DNA from: CAVWSM01 sp963757805
GTDB taxonomy: Bacteria; Actinomycetota; Actinomycetes; Jiangellales; Jiangellaceae
NCBI GenBank assembly: GCA_963757805.1
Contig: CAVWSM010000022.1
Span: forward strand, 1 to 64,000
Length of the DNA: 64,000 nucleotides
Direction of reading: 5' to 3'
A program made the translations under genes and the position numbers. The notes beneath the pieces are model-generated. The model made no database searches. It was not told the DNA's origin and worked only from the letters and a program-made list of their open reading frames with translations. This document shows, piece by piece, positions 57,112-64,000 of the stretch (position 1 is the first letter of the stretch; every line of letters begins with the position of its first letter).

Positions 57112-57534
57112 ATGGAGCACACTCAGGCCATCGTCTCCAGCGAGCTAGGCCTGCGGCTGCTCACCTCCGAGGGGGCGCTGCCCCTGCGGGCTCGGCTGCG
57201 GTACTCCGCCGAGGACCCGTACGCCGTCGAGACGCTCTTCGACGCCGGCGGCGAGCAGCCGGTCCGCTGGGTGTTCGCCCGCGACCTGCTCGCCGAGGGT
57301 CTGTCTCGTGCCGTCGGCGACCTCGACATCACGGTCCGTCCCGCCCTCGACGAGCATGGCGCGGCCGCGATCCACATCCTGCTTGACTCCCCCGACGGCC
57401 GCGCCCTGCTGGAGGGCAACGCCGACGAGGTGCGTGCCTTCATCACCAAGACGTACGAGGTCGTGCCCGCCGGTCGTGAGAGCGAGTACGTCGACGTCGA
57501 GGGCGAGCTGCTCAGCCTCCTCGGCGAGGCCTGA
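57112..57534 (+). CDS. SsgA-like sporulation and cell division protein
   Basis: 140 residues of the SsgA/SsgB family, proteins that in Streptomyces localise FtsZ and guide septation during sporulation. LRLLTSEGALPLRARLRYSAEDPYAVETLF and PVRWVFARDLLAEGL are family blocks; LDSPDGRALLEGNADEVRAFITKTY is the C-terminal half. The ATG at 57112 follows GGAAAGGGA; an in-frame upstream ATG (57061) lacks a site. The 258 bp upstream hold no other gene. Which paralogue (SsgA, B, etc.) it is was not resolved. Confidence 0.88.
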   Translation: MEHTQAIVSSELGLRLLTSEGALPLRARLRYSAEDPYAVETLFDAGGEQPVRWVFARDLLAEGLSRAVGDLDITVRPALDEHGAAAIHILLDSPDGRALLEGNADEVRAFITKTYEVVPAGRESEYVDVEGELLSLLGEA

Positions 57535-57601
57535 CCAGAGCCCCTGAGTCGGGCTACAGTTTCGCTCCACGGCCGCACGGTGCGGCGGATGGGAGCGATT
57601 G

Positions 57602-58159
57602 GTGATCTTCAACCACGACGTCGAGAAATCTCTCGGCATGATCGCGCGGTTGGTCAACACCGCTCCTGACAGCGATGGCGTCGAGGACCTGCCAGATGCC
57701 GCTGCCCTGGCGAAGTTTGTCGAAGCCGAGGAGGTCAGCGGCGTCGGGGTGCTCACCACACAGGACCTCGCTGCCGTGCACCGCCTACGCACTCGCGCCC
57801 GGGCGATCTTCACCGCTCCGGACCTGACCCAGATGACCACGCTTGTCAACGAGCTCATGTCGACCGTGACCATGCGACCGCGGCTCACCGACCATGACGG
57901 GCATGAGTGGCACATCCACTACTTTGCCCCCGGAGCCACGCTGACCGAGCACCTCGCCGCCGAGTCGGGCATTGCGCTCGCGCACGTGGTGGTGGCCGGC
58001 GAGCACGAGCGGCTGCACGTCTGCGAGGCGCCGGACTGCGGTCGGCTGCTCGTCGACCTGTCGCGCAACCGGTCCAAGCGCTACTGCGACAGCCGTACGT
58101 GCGGCAACCGGCTGCACGTCGCGGCCTACCGCGAGCGACGACGGGCGGCGGCGAGCTAG
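57602..58159 (+). CDS. CGNR zinc-finger / ABATE-domain protein
   Basis: About 185 residues. An N-terminal ABATE-like domain (RLVNTAP, then FVEAEEVSGVG, LHRLRTRARAIF) is followed by a C-terminal zinc finger with four Cys (CEAPDCG, then YCDSRTCGNRLHVAAYRERRR) holding the signature CGNR. Family members are proposed stress-responsive regulators; no target is known. The GTG at 57602 (GGGAGCG upstream) is preferred over the TTG one codon earlier. It is 67 nt after the SsgA-like gene. Confidence 0.86.
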   Translation: MIFNHDVEKSLGMIARLVNTAPDSDGVEDLPDAAALAKFVEAEEVSGVGVLTTQDLAAVHRLRTRARAIFTAPDLTQMTTLVNELMSTVTMRPRLTDHDGHEWHIHYFAPGATLTEHLAAESGIALAHVVVAGEHERLHVCEAPDCGRLLVDLSRNRSKRYCDSRTCGNRLHVAAYRERRRAAAS

Positions 58160-58170
58160 CGCCTCCCCGA

Positions 58171-58659
58171 TCAGGCCAGCGGCTTGCGCAGCTGCAGGGA
58201 CGTCACCTCAAAGCCGAGGCTCTGGTAGAGCCGTATGGCGGGAGCGTTGCCGCCGAAGACGTTGAGCGCGATGGACGTGCAACCCATGTCGCGCGCCTCC
58301 GACTCGGCAGCGACCATGATGTCCCGCCCGAAGCCCTGGCCGCGCGCCGACTCCTCAACTTCGATGTCATAGATGTACGCCGTCCCGGCCGGCCACGACG
58401 GCGAGTCCGGGGCGATCCACAAGCGGCCAACTGCCTTACCGTCCACCTCAGCAACGCGCAGCCGGTGACCCTCAGTCAGCTGACCCTCGGGGAACAGCCG
58501 CCCCAGGTCGGCCTCCGCCTTGGCCTGTGCATCGGCGCGGTCGCGGCCGCCGTACTCCGCCAGCTGATCGGCATAGCCGGCCACCGCACGCGCGATGTAG
58601 GCCTTCGTCTCGACATCAGTCATAGGGCGCAGCGTCACTCGCTGCTCTACCGCGTTCAT
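58171..58659 (-). CDS. GNAT-family N-acetyltransferase
   Basis: About 162 residues. Acetyl-CoA binding motif A is ARGQGFGRDIMVAAESEARDMG (R/QxxGxG/A type) with IYDIEVEE before it and LNVFGGNAPAIRLYQSLGF as motif B. The N-terminal half is unusually rich in Asp/Ala/Arg. The start ATG at 58659 shares its first base with the pabC stop (TGATG), so it is translationally coupled. The substrate is unknown. Confidence 0.88.
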   Translation of the reverse strand: MNAVEQRVTLRPMTDVETKAYIARAVAGYADQLAEYGGRDRADAQAKAEADLGRLFPEGQLTEGHRLRVAEVDGKAVGRLWIAPDSPSWPAGTAYIYDIEVEESARGQGFGRDIMVAAESEARDMGCTSIALNVFGGNAPAIRLYQSLGFEVTSLQLRKPLA

Positions 58660-59477
58660 CAAGGGTCCAGATCCTCCGAGCTCCGACGGGCGAAAGTCTC
58701 GGCCACGGCACGCGTGACCGGCCCGAGCCCGTCGAGCATACGATCATCGACGGCGTGCACCCCCTGCACGTCCCGTGTCGTTGAGACGAGGAACACCTCC
58801 TCCGCATCCTGTAGCACCGAAATGGGCAGGTCCGCCTCCTGCGCGTCTGCCCACTCGATGATCAGCGCGCGCGTCACGCCGGCCAGGCAACCAGTGGATA
58901 GCGTCGGTGTGACAGCCGTTCCATCGAGCACCACGAACACGTTGCTCCCGGTGCCCTCGCAGAGCCTGCCTCGCGTGTTGGCGAAGATCGCCTCGGTGGC
59001 TCCATAGCGCTGGGCGTGCGCGAGGGCGACCACGTTGTCGGCGTACGAGGTCGTCTTCATCCCAGCCACCGCGCTGCGCTCGTTGCGCGTCCACGGGACG
59101 GTGACCACCTTTGTCGTCGGCGGCCAAGGGTCGAGCGGGCCGGCGACCACGATGAGGGTGGGTGCGTCGTCGCCCCGGCCCGAGCCCATCGGCGCAGGCC
59201 CCCCGGTGTAGGTGATCCGCAGCCGCTGCAGCCCGCCCGGGCCGCCGTTGAGCACCTCTCTGCAGGCCTTGGCGACCAGGTCGAGATCGGGCTCCGGCAG
59301 CGCCAGGCCGCGGGCACTCGACGCGAGCCGCCGCAGGTGCCTGGACAGCGCAAAGGGGGTGCCGTCCATTACCTTCACCGTCTCGAAGACACCGTCGCCC
59401 ACGGTCAGCCCATGATCCATCACCGACACCTGGGCGGCCGCGGGGTCGACCAACGAGCCGTTCAGCCAGACGCGCAT
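58659..59477 (-). CDS. pabC: 4-amino-4-deoxychorismate lyase
   Basis: PLP-dependent fold IV enzyme making p-aminobenzoate for folate. 272 residues: MDHGLTVGDGVFETVKV near residue 20, the catalytic-Lys region KTTSYADNVVALAHAQRYG (Lys near 140), NTRGRLCEGTGSNVF and LAGVTRALI. A branched-chain or D-amino-acid aminotransferase is the alternative, but linkage to pabB supports the lyase. Its ATG at 59477 overlaps the pabB 3' end by 16 nt. Confidence 0.92.
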   Translation of the reverse strand: MRVWLNGSLVDPAAAQVSVMDHGLTVGDGVFETVKVMDGTPFALSRHLRRLASSARGLALPEPDLDLVAKACREVLNGGPGGLQRLRITYTGGPAPMGSGRGDDAPTLIVVAGPLDPWPPTTKVVTVPWTRNERSAVAGMKTTSYADNVVALAHAQRYGATEAIFANTRGRLCEGTGSNVFVVLDGTAVTPTLSTGCLAGVTRALIIEWADAQEADLPISVLQDAEEVFLVSTTRDVQGVHAVDDRMLDGLGPVTRAVAETFARRSSEDLDP

Positions 59478-60505
59478 GACGCCAACCCTATGAGTCGCTC
59501 CGCCTTGAGCTCGGTCTCGGCCCACTCGCGGTCGGGGTCGGAGCCCCAGGTGATGCCGGCGCCTGTGCCGAAGCGCAGCTCGCCGTCCCGCAGCCAGAAC
59601 GTACGGATCCCGACCGCCAGCTCCCCCACGCGCCGGTCGGCGTCGACCCACCCGACGGCACCGCAGTACGGCCCGCGCGGCGCCGGCTCGAGCTCGCCGA
59701 TGATGCGCAGCGCACTCGACTTGGGAGCGCCGGTCACCGAGCCGGGCGGAAACGTCGCGGCAAACAGGTCCGCCCAGCCAACCCCCTCGGACAGCTGCGC
59801 CGTTACCGTCGACACGAGGTGGACCAGCCCGGGGTGCTTCTCGATGGCGAGGAAGTCCGCCACTGCGACGCTCCCGGTCTGAGCGACGCGTGACAGGTCG
59901 TTGCGGACCAGGTCGACGATCATGACGTTCTCTGCCTCGTCCTTGGGCAGTAGGTCCGCCTCGGTGCGGCCGGTCCCTTTGATGGGGCTCGAGGCGACCC
60001 GGTCGCCGTTGCGGCGCAGGAAGAGCTCAGGCGACGCGGTGACGATCTCGACGCCGGGCAAGTGCACGACTCCGGCGTACGGGGCGGGGTTGCCCTCACG
60101 CAGCCGGTGCGCAAGGCCGAGAATGTCGTACGGCTCTGCGAGCGGTGCGGCGAGCACTCTGCACAGATTGGCTTGGTACACCCTGCCGGCGGCGACGTAC
60201 TCACGAATTTTCCGAACCGCCGTGACGTACGACTCCCGGTCCATCGACGACCGCCAGGCGTCAGCGGCTGGACCCGCCCATGCTGAGCTCGAGCGAGGGA
60301 GCGGCACCTCTCGTACGTCCGAGAAGCGCGCGCAGGTGACCCGTCCTTCGAACTCCACGACGACGACCCAGAAGCCTGCAGAGTCGAGTGCGGCGAGGTC
60401 GTCGGTGACGTCGAGCAGGCCGGTGGCAAGCCGGCCATCGACGTACGCGAAACCGCTCTCCAGCACGCCCGCCACGCTAGCCGGAAGCCCCTCGCGACGG
60501 TGCAA
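59462..60505 (-). CDS. pabB: Aminodeoxychorismate synthase component I
   Basis: Chorismate-binding enzyme giving 4-amino-4-deoxychorismate, using chorismate made by the aro genes of this window. About 347 residues; signatures VYQANLCRVL, SPIKGTGRT, VDLVRNDLSRVAQTGSV and PPGSVTGAPKSSAL. The start is either TTG at 60505 or GTG at 60472 (which fits better with the first conserved residues). The amidotransferase subunit (PabA) is not in the window. It is the first gene of pabB-pabC-GNAT. Confidence 0.92.
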   Translation of the reverse strand: MHRREGLPASVAGVLESGFAYVDGRLATGLLDVTDDLAALDSAGFWVVVVEFEGRVTCARFSDVREVPLPRSSSAWAGPAADAWRSSMDRESYVTAVRKIREYVAAGRVYQANLCRVLAAPLAEPYDILGLAHRLREGNPAPYAGVVHLPGVEIVTASPELFLRRNGDRVASSPIKGTGRTEADLLPKDEAENVMIVDLVRNDLSRVAQTGSVAVADFLAIEKHPGLVHLVSTVTAQLSEGVGWADLFAATFPPGSVTGAPKSSALRIIGELEPAPRGPYCGAVGWVDADRRVGELAVGIRTFWLRDGELRFGTGAGITWGSDPDREWAETELKAERLIGLASCASG

Positions 60506-60512
60506 GGGCGGT

Positions 60513-60542
60513 TTGGAGTGCGGACAGCGGATCGGCTAGGGT
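60513..60542 (+). promoter_or_regulatory. Possible promoter of the tRNA cluster
   Basis: TTGGAG (60513-60518) and TAGGGT (60537-60542) are separated by 18 nt and lie about 52 nt before tRNA-Gly. They match the actinobacterial sigma-70-like consensus moderately. The region is also the pabB upstream end, so the assignment is tentative. Confidence 0.4.
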
Positions 60543-60593
60543 TCTCAACGCACGCCGCACTGGGCGTCATGATCCTGGTGCGAGCGTGACCAC

Positions 60594-60666
60594 GCGGACG
60601 TAGCGCAGTTGGTAGCGCATCACCTTGCCAAGGTGAGGGTCGCGGGTTCGAGTCCCGTCGTCCGCT
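60594..60666 (+). tRNA. tRNA-Gly (GCC)
   Basis: 73 nt. Acceptor GCGGACG pairs with CGTCCGC, discriminator T (U). Anticodon stem TCACC/GGTGA encloses TTGCCAA, anticodon GCC. T-arm GCGGGTTCGAGTCCCGT. First of three tRNAs in a cluster. Confidence 0.96.
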
Positions 60667-60690
60667 CGGAGAGGCCCTGTGGCCTCGCTC

Positions 60691-60761
60691 GGTGGAGTGG
60701 CCGAGAGGCGAGGCAACGGCCTGCAAAGCCGTGTACACGGGTTCGAATCCCGTCTCCACCT
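60691..60761 (+). tRNA. tRNA-Cys (GCA)
   Basis: 71 nt. Acceptor GGTGGAG pairs with CTCCACC, discriminator T (U), the identity determinant of tRNA-Cys. Anticodon stem CGGCC/AGCCG-type pairing encloses the anticodon GCA (CCTGCAAAG). T-arm CGGGTTCGAATCCCG. It lies 24 nt after tRNA-Gly. Confidence 0.95.
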
Positions 60762-60774
60762 CGGCAAAATGCTC

Positions 60775-60846
60775 GGGCGATTAGCTCAGTGGGAGAGCAC
60801 TTCCTTGACACGGAAGGGGTCACTGGTTCAATCCCAGTATCGCCCA
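60775..60846 (+). tRNA. tRNA-Val (GAC)
   Basis: 72 nt. Acceptor GGGCGAT pairs with ATCGCCC, discriminator A. Anticodon stem CTTCC/GGAAG encloses TTGACAC, anticodon GAC. T-loop GGTTCAATCCC. It is 13 nt after tRNA-Cys and is the last gene of the cluster and of the conserved backbone before a non-core region. Confidence 0.96.
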
Positions 60847-60863
60847 CCACAAACCCGCAGGTC

Positions 60864-60895
60864 AGAGGCTCGGAGCCGACAAGCTCCAAGCCTCT
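60864..60895 (+). terminator. Terminator of the tRNA cluster
   Basis: AGAGGCT, one mismatch, GGAG (60864-60875) pair with CTCC, one mismatch, AGCCTCT (60884-60895), with an 8-nt loop, followed by TTCTTGT. It is 17 nt after tRNA-Val and reads like a Rho-independent terminator. Confidence 0.8.
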
Positions 60896-61260
60896 TTCTT
60901 GTCTCTCAAGATCACCAGCATAGTTTCCGCATAGTGCGCTGTGCGCGAGCCGACGTTGCGTTACACCGCACGACCAGCGGCCTGTGAGTGCGTTTCCTCG
61001 CCGTCCTCGTCGGGCTCGGCGTCTCCCTGTCGGAGGGCCCTGCTCGGACGTCGCCCCAAGCCCTCGCAAGCAGCTACCGAGGGCGTCGAACCAGAATGCC
61101 GTCCCAGTCCAGTCCGGAAGGAGCATCGTGAGCGCCACCACTCAGGACACTGGGTCCGTGCCGGCGCCACACGGGGCAAGCGCACGCTCGGCCCCTACAG
61201 GGTGAACCCGATGGGCTCGGAGCGATGCGCCTGACCGGTCCCGGCGATTCGCGCGAGGGC
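60896..61260. other. Gene-free stretch after the tRNA cluster
   Basis: 365 bp with no protein or RNA gene I can support. The only open frames are short, Arg/Ser-rich and unlike any family. It separates the tRNA cluster from the non-core genes and would be the natural place for an attachment site or recombinase remnant, but I found neither. Confidence 0.5.
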
Positions 61261-61692
61261 TCAGCCGCCTTTAAGCCGGGCGATCTCCTCTCGAGCCGCT
61301 TTCACCAGCTCGTCGTTGGTGTGCGCGTGCCCCCACAGTCCCCAACCGCCGTCCTCGGCCTCCGTGAGCAGGACCCACGTTCGCGTTTTTAAGCTGGAGT
61401 CACCGGCCGCGGTCGCCACGAGGTCGGTGAGTTGCTCGACGACAGCGAGCTGTTTGTCCCGGTCCAAGGCTCCCTTGTTGGTGAGCACTTGCACGCGCAC
61501 GTAGTCCTCGTCGCCGTCCACGTTCGCGATCGCACCGGAAGCCACTTCGTGAACGAACGCGGCAGTGTTCTTCCGGAACATCGGTATGTCGGGGACGCCC
61601 TCCACCTGCATCATCGTCGCCGCCGCGCTGGTCGCAAGTTCCGCGGTGTCGCTGAACGTTCCCTTGACTGCATAGATGTCGATCATCGGCAT
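61261..61692 (-). CDS. Tautomerase-superfamily protein
   Basis: 143 residues beginning Met-Pro-Met-Ile-Asp-Ile-Tyr, so Pro2 would be the catalytic N-terminal proline after Met removal. VEGVPDIPMFRKNTAAFVHEV and RVQVLTNKGALDRDKQLAVVEQLTDLV fit the beta-alpha-beta tautomerase fold, and WVLLTEAEDGGWGLWGHAHTNDEL the second unit. The substrate is unknown; many relatives are annotated as 4-oxalocrotonate tautomerase-like. It is a single gene, 50 nt from a decayed YciI fragment. Confidence 0.82.
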   Translation of the reverse strand: MPMIDIYAVKGTFSDTAELATSAAATMMQVEGVPDIPMFRKNTAAFVHEVASGAIANVDGDEDYVRVQVLTNKGALDRDKQLAVVEQLTDLVATAAGDSSLKTRTWVLLTEAEDGGWGLWGHAHTNDELVKAAREEIARLKGG

Positions 61693-61742
61693 GGTTGGAT
61701 CCCCTCAGCAGTGATGGTGTTGCTGAATGTGTTCGCCCGCGC

Positions 61743-61897
61743 TCAGTCGAACACCATGACTTGGCGCACCTCGACACCGCCGAATGGCTGCGGACACGTC
61801 TTGGCTCACTCGATCGCCGCCTCGCGGTCCGGGGCATCGATCAGGGAGTAACCGCTCAGACGCCTCTTGCGTCTCGGCGAACGGACTGCGGTGAGAC
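61743..61897 (-). pseudogene. Decayed YciI-family fragment
   Basis: Reading leftward, PFAETQEA (of the YciI block TDGPFAETKE) is followed, one base out of frame, by SGYSLIDAPDREAAIE, a TGA stop (61806-61808) where the family has Trp, and then AKTCPQPFGGVEVRQVMVFD to the natural stop at 61743. Only about 160 bp are available before the next gene, so the N-terminal half is missing. A one-base shift, a nonsense codon and truncation together mean real decay. Confidence 0.7.
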
Positions 61898-61904
61898 TGG
61901 CCGC

Positions 61905-62753
61905 CTAGTCCGCAACGCGTCGATACCCGCCGCTGACCCAGTCGGCGACCAGTCGGCCGTATTCCTCCGCTGCTTGCTCCCACGCGAAGTGGCCGGCGTC
62001 GAGAGGATGTATCTCGCTGTTGGGGAGGAGGTCGTCGAGGTACTGGTTGTTCGACCACGGCACGAGGTCATCGTGGCGGCCCGCCACGATCTGGGTCGGC
62101 GTGGTGATGGACGGCAGCAGATCATGCAGCACCGGGTTCTGCTCGGGGTAGGTCCGCACAAACCGCGCCGACTCTGCGAAGCGCCCGAGGTCGTAGGCGC
62201 TGACGTAGTCCTCGTGGACCGCTGGCTCGCTGACGCTCGGGGCAGCCGGCTCGACCGCGTAGCCGATATTCGTTCTGGCGTCTAGAGCGCGCACGTCATC
62301 CAGAGTCGGCGCTTCGATGATCTCCTTGAGCGCGCCGCCCGCGTCGATCGGGAAGCGGACCGCGCCGCCGCCAACAGTCAGGCTCGTGACCCGTTCGGGA
62401 GCCTTCGCAGCAAGGAAAAGCGCCGCGGCCGTGCCAACGTCCGGTCCGACCACATGCGGAGCTCCCAGGCCCCATTCATCGATCATGCGGGCCAGGAACG
62501 CCCCCGAGCCGTCCGGGGCGATCAACTCCGGGCGACCATCGGAGTGGCCGAACCCCGGCATGTCGATGGCGACCACCCGCCCGACTGCCGCAACGCGGTT
62601 CCAGATGCGGCGGAAGGCCCAAAGGCTTTCCGGCCACGGCGCCAGCAGCAGCATGGTGATGTCCGAGTCTGCCCTGTTGTCCGCGAACCTCACCCGCACC
62701 CCGTCACAGACTCGGAAGTACGTGCTGATCGTCGAAACCGCCTCGGCACCCAT
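61905..62753 (-). CDS. Alpha/beta-fold hydrolase (epoxide-hydrolase/dehalogenase-like)
   Basis: About 282 residues from the ATG at 62753 (GAAGAGAG upstream); an earlier in-frame Met would run into the operator. The oxyanion block IDMPGFGHSDGRPE and the nucleophile elbow VGPDVGTAAAL place an Asp (about 105) where esterases have Ser, as in epoxide hydrolases and haloalkane dehalogenases. The acid is probably in AGRHDDLVPWS and the His in LDAGHFAWEQ. Substrate unknown. It is divergent from, and probably repressed by, the TetR protein. Confidence 0.85.
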   Translation of the reverse strand: MGAEAVSTISTYFRVCDGVRVRFADNRADSDITMLLLAPWPESLWAFRRIWNRVAAVGRVVAIDMPGFGHSDGRPELIAPDGSGAFLARMIDEWGLGAPHVVGPDVGTAAALFLAAKAPERVTSLTVGGGAVRFPIDAGGALKEIIEAPTLDDVRALDARTNIGYAVEPAAPSVSEPAVHEDYVSAYDLGRFAESARFVRTYPEQNPVLHDLLPSITTPTQIVAGRHDDLVPWSNNQYLDDLLPNSEIHPLDAGHFAWEQAAEEYGRLVADWVSGGYRRVAD

Positions 62754-62820
62754 CTGACAACTCTCTTCGTTGAACCCGCTATCGGCCGGATCGCCCACCC
62801 GATCTGCCCCGCCACGCCGC

Positions 62821-62863
62821 ACTGGAGCGATCGCTCTAGTAGTTCTAGACCAATCGCTCCAGT
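62821..62863. promoter_or_regulatory. TetR operator between hydrolase and regulator
   Basis: ACTGGAGCGAT (62821-62831) is exactly inverted as ATCGCTCCAGT (62853-62863). A second imperfect pair, TCTAG/TCTAGA, lies inside. It ends 12 nt before the regulator start and 67 nt from the hydrolase start, so one dimer pair could control both directions. Confidence 0.7.
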
Positions 62864-62875
62864 AGCGTCAAGGGT

Positions 62876-63463
62876 GTGGCGAGCGGTCGTGACACTCGGG
62901 CGGAGCTGGTGCAGACGATGGCGCGGTTGCTGCGCGACCAGGGGTACACCGCGACCGGGCGGGCACAGCTGCTGGCCGAGAGCGGCGTCTCCAACGGGTC
63001 GCTGTACCACCACTTCCCGGGCGGCATGGAAGAGATGGCCGAAGCTGCCCTCGAGGCGTCCGGCCGCGTCGTCGCCGACGCGCTCCGCGAAGCCTTGGAC
63101 GGGGCACCCAACGCAGGCGAAGGCGTCGCCCGATTCCTCGACATCGCGCAGGAAGCGGCGATCGACGAACAATGCGCCGGTTGCCCAGTGGCGCCGACCG
63201 CACTCGAATCACCCATCATCAGCCCCCGTCTCCGGGCGGTCGCAGCGCGGTGCTTCGATCAATGGGAGGCACTGATCGCCGCGCGGCTGCGCGCGGACGG
63301 ATGGCCCGAAGACTCGCTCGCGACGGCGGCCTCGGCGGCCCTCGCCCTCATCGAAGGTGCGCTCCTGCTCGCTCGGGTGAGCGGGCAACCGAGCCACCTC
63401 GCCCACGCCAAGCACGCAGCACTGACTCTCCTCGCCGCGCCACCCGCCCAGGACGACAGCTGA
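62876..63463 (+). CDS. TetR/AcrR-family regulator
   Basis: 195 residues. The N-terminal helix-turn-helix is RAELVQTMARLLRDQGYTATGRAQLLAESGVSNGSLYHHFPGG. The C-terminal ligand-binding domain includes CAGCPVAPTALE, a Cys-rich segment common in the LmrA/YxaF group that binds aromatic ligands. Start GTG at 62876 is close to the operator. Gene order (divergent hydrolase) suggests local control of it. Confidence 0.9.
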   Translation: MASGRDTRAELVQTMARLLRDQGYTATGRAQLLAESGVSNGSLYHHFPGGMEEMAEAALEASGRVVADALREALDGAPNAGEGVARFLDIAQEAAIDEQCAGCPVAPTALESPIISPRLRAVAARCFDQWEALIAARLRADGWPEDSLATAASAALALIEGALLLARVSGQPSHLAHAKHAALTLLAAPPAQDDS

Positions 63464-63506
63464 ACCCATCGAGGCCGCAGCACCACTTCACAACCCGTCC
63501 CCACAT

Positions 63507-63555
63507 CGGCATTATGTGGGTGATCCACTTGACGCGGATCACCCACATAATGCCG
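63507..63555. terminator. 20-bp perfect hairpin after the TetR gene
   Basis: CGGCATTATGTGGGTGATCC (63507-63526) is exactly inverted at 63536-63555 with a 9-nt loop. It lies 43 nt after the tetR stop. Its A/T-containing core is unlike the GC-only hairpins of the backbone, suggesting foreign sequence. It may end tetR transcription. Confidence 0.6.
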
Positions 63556-63761
63556 CCGAGAGTGCGGTCGTGCCGATGAGCGAGTGCTTACGTGATCTTG
63601 GCGGGCAACTGCGACCGCTGCCTTGCTCGCCAAGCCCAGGGGTTATGTCGTGAACGACCATCGACTTGTTGCTCCGCGGTCGGTGAATGCTATGCGGCCA
63701 TCGCGTAACCCGTACGCTCGCGCCTTGCCCTTCCGTGCATGACTCTCCGGTGCGAGGTTTC

Positions 63762-64000
63762 ATGGGCAAGGCTGTGCTGACTAGGCAGGTCGTGATCTCG
63801 CGCCCCCGCGAGGAGGTGTGGGAGTTCGTCACTACACCACAGAGCGTTCTGCGCATCATCGATTCCGGTCGTCACGGTCGAGAAGTTGCTAGGCGGGCAA
63901 GTCCGCGCCAGGTACCTGCATGAGGGGCGAGAGCGCACAAGCACGAGGGTGACAACCGAATCTGCGCCCTTACAACGACTCGTCAGCCGAGTGTTCGCCA
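63762..64000 (+). CDS. SRPBCC-family protein, 5' part, with a frame break, cut by the window end
   Basis: ATG at 63762. MGKAVLTRQVVISRPREEVWEFVTTPQ is the usual start of SRPBCC/polyketide-cyclase-like proteins. The frame breaks near 63862; removing one base continues with PVVTVEKLLGGQVRARYLHEGERT to the window edge. The last 298 bp before it (63464-63761) contain the hairpin and no other gene. The remainder is outside the window. Whether this is sequence error or decay cannot be told here. Confidence 0.6.

Noticed and set aside
60620..61141. A 173-codon minus-strand frame over the tRNA cluster
   Set aside because: It contains the translated complements of three tRNA genes (TGLEPATLTLAR-type strings), a well-known false gene.
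61806..61808. UGA as a selenocysteine codon in the YciI fragment
   Set aside because: The position is a family Trp, the gene is truncated and shifted nearby, and no SECIS-like hairpin follows; a nonsense mutation is enough.

Overview
The window is a 64 kb stretch of a GC-rich actinobacterial chromosome. The evidence is the very high G/C at third codon positions, frequent GTG starts, genes overlapping by 4 nt, the phosphatidylinositol mannoside genes (pgsA, patA, pimA), BldD and SsgA-type developmental proteins, and a gene order that matches the conserved mycobacterial/streptomycete backbone between pyrR and thrS. BldD plus SsgA with PIM genes suggests a Nocardioides-like or related member of the Actinomycetia. 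The genus is inference.

Layout. 0-1.5 kb: a broken WD40 gene and a small membrane-anchored protein. 1.5-10.9 kb: the complete pyrimidine operon, reading leftward (pyrR-pyrB-pyrC-carA-carB-pyrD-pyrF), with a PyrR-type RNA hairpin over the pyrR ribosome binding site. 11-25.3 kb: bldD, then nusB-efp-pepQ-aroQ-aroB-aroK-aroC-prepilin peptidase-aroE-mltG-ruvX-alaS-DUF6167-DUF948-rarA, which is the shikimate pathway mixed with translation and repair genes. 25.4-36.6 kb: an MMPL transporter, aspS, hisS, a metallo-hydrolase, a membrane cyclophilin, a DUF349 protein and relA. 36.7-46.8 kb: apt, secF, secD, yajC, ruvB, ruvA, ruvC, yebC, pdxT, ltrA and pdxS. 46.9-56.2 kb: a LemA-like protein, an inserted ArsR-SRPBCC-YciI operon, pimA-patA-pgsA, an EF-G paralogue, a HIT hydrolase and thrS. 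56.3-60.9 kb: tRNA-Val(CAC), a TIGR02611 membrane protein, an SsgA-like protein, a CGNR protein, a GNAT, pabC-pabB and the tRNA cluster Gly-Cys-Val. From 60.9 kb to the end is a non-core tail: a tautomerase, a decayed YciI gene, an alpha/beta hydrolase divergent from a TetR regulator, and a truncated SRPBCC gene.

Two themes cut across the genes. First, at least 13 reading-frame breaks lie in otherwise intact, mostly essential genes (pyrD x4, alaS x3, MMPL x2, rarA, metallo-hydrolase, DUF349, ruvB). Every one is repaired by removing exactly one base, and many fall in base runs. This looks like a systematic insertion error in the assembly rather than gene decay, and corrected spans are given. 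Second, several small structured elements sit at gene ends and convergent junctions: a 77-bp folded repeat present twice (34.1 and 53.6 kb), a 48-bp perfect palindrome (45.8 kb), a 16-bp inverted-repeat element that encodes the AspRS tail (27.7 kb), a tandem palindromic unit inside the end of aroK (15.3 kb) and a 41-bp direct repeat pair (23.8 kb). The 77-bp repeat, with conserved folding and compensatory base changes, is the best candidate for something undescribed. I saw no CRISPR array, no intact insertion sequence, no phage and no recognisable defence system.
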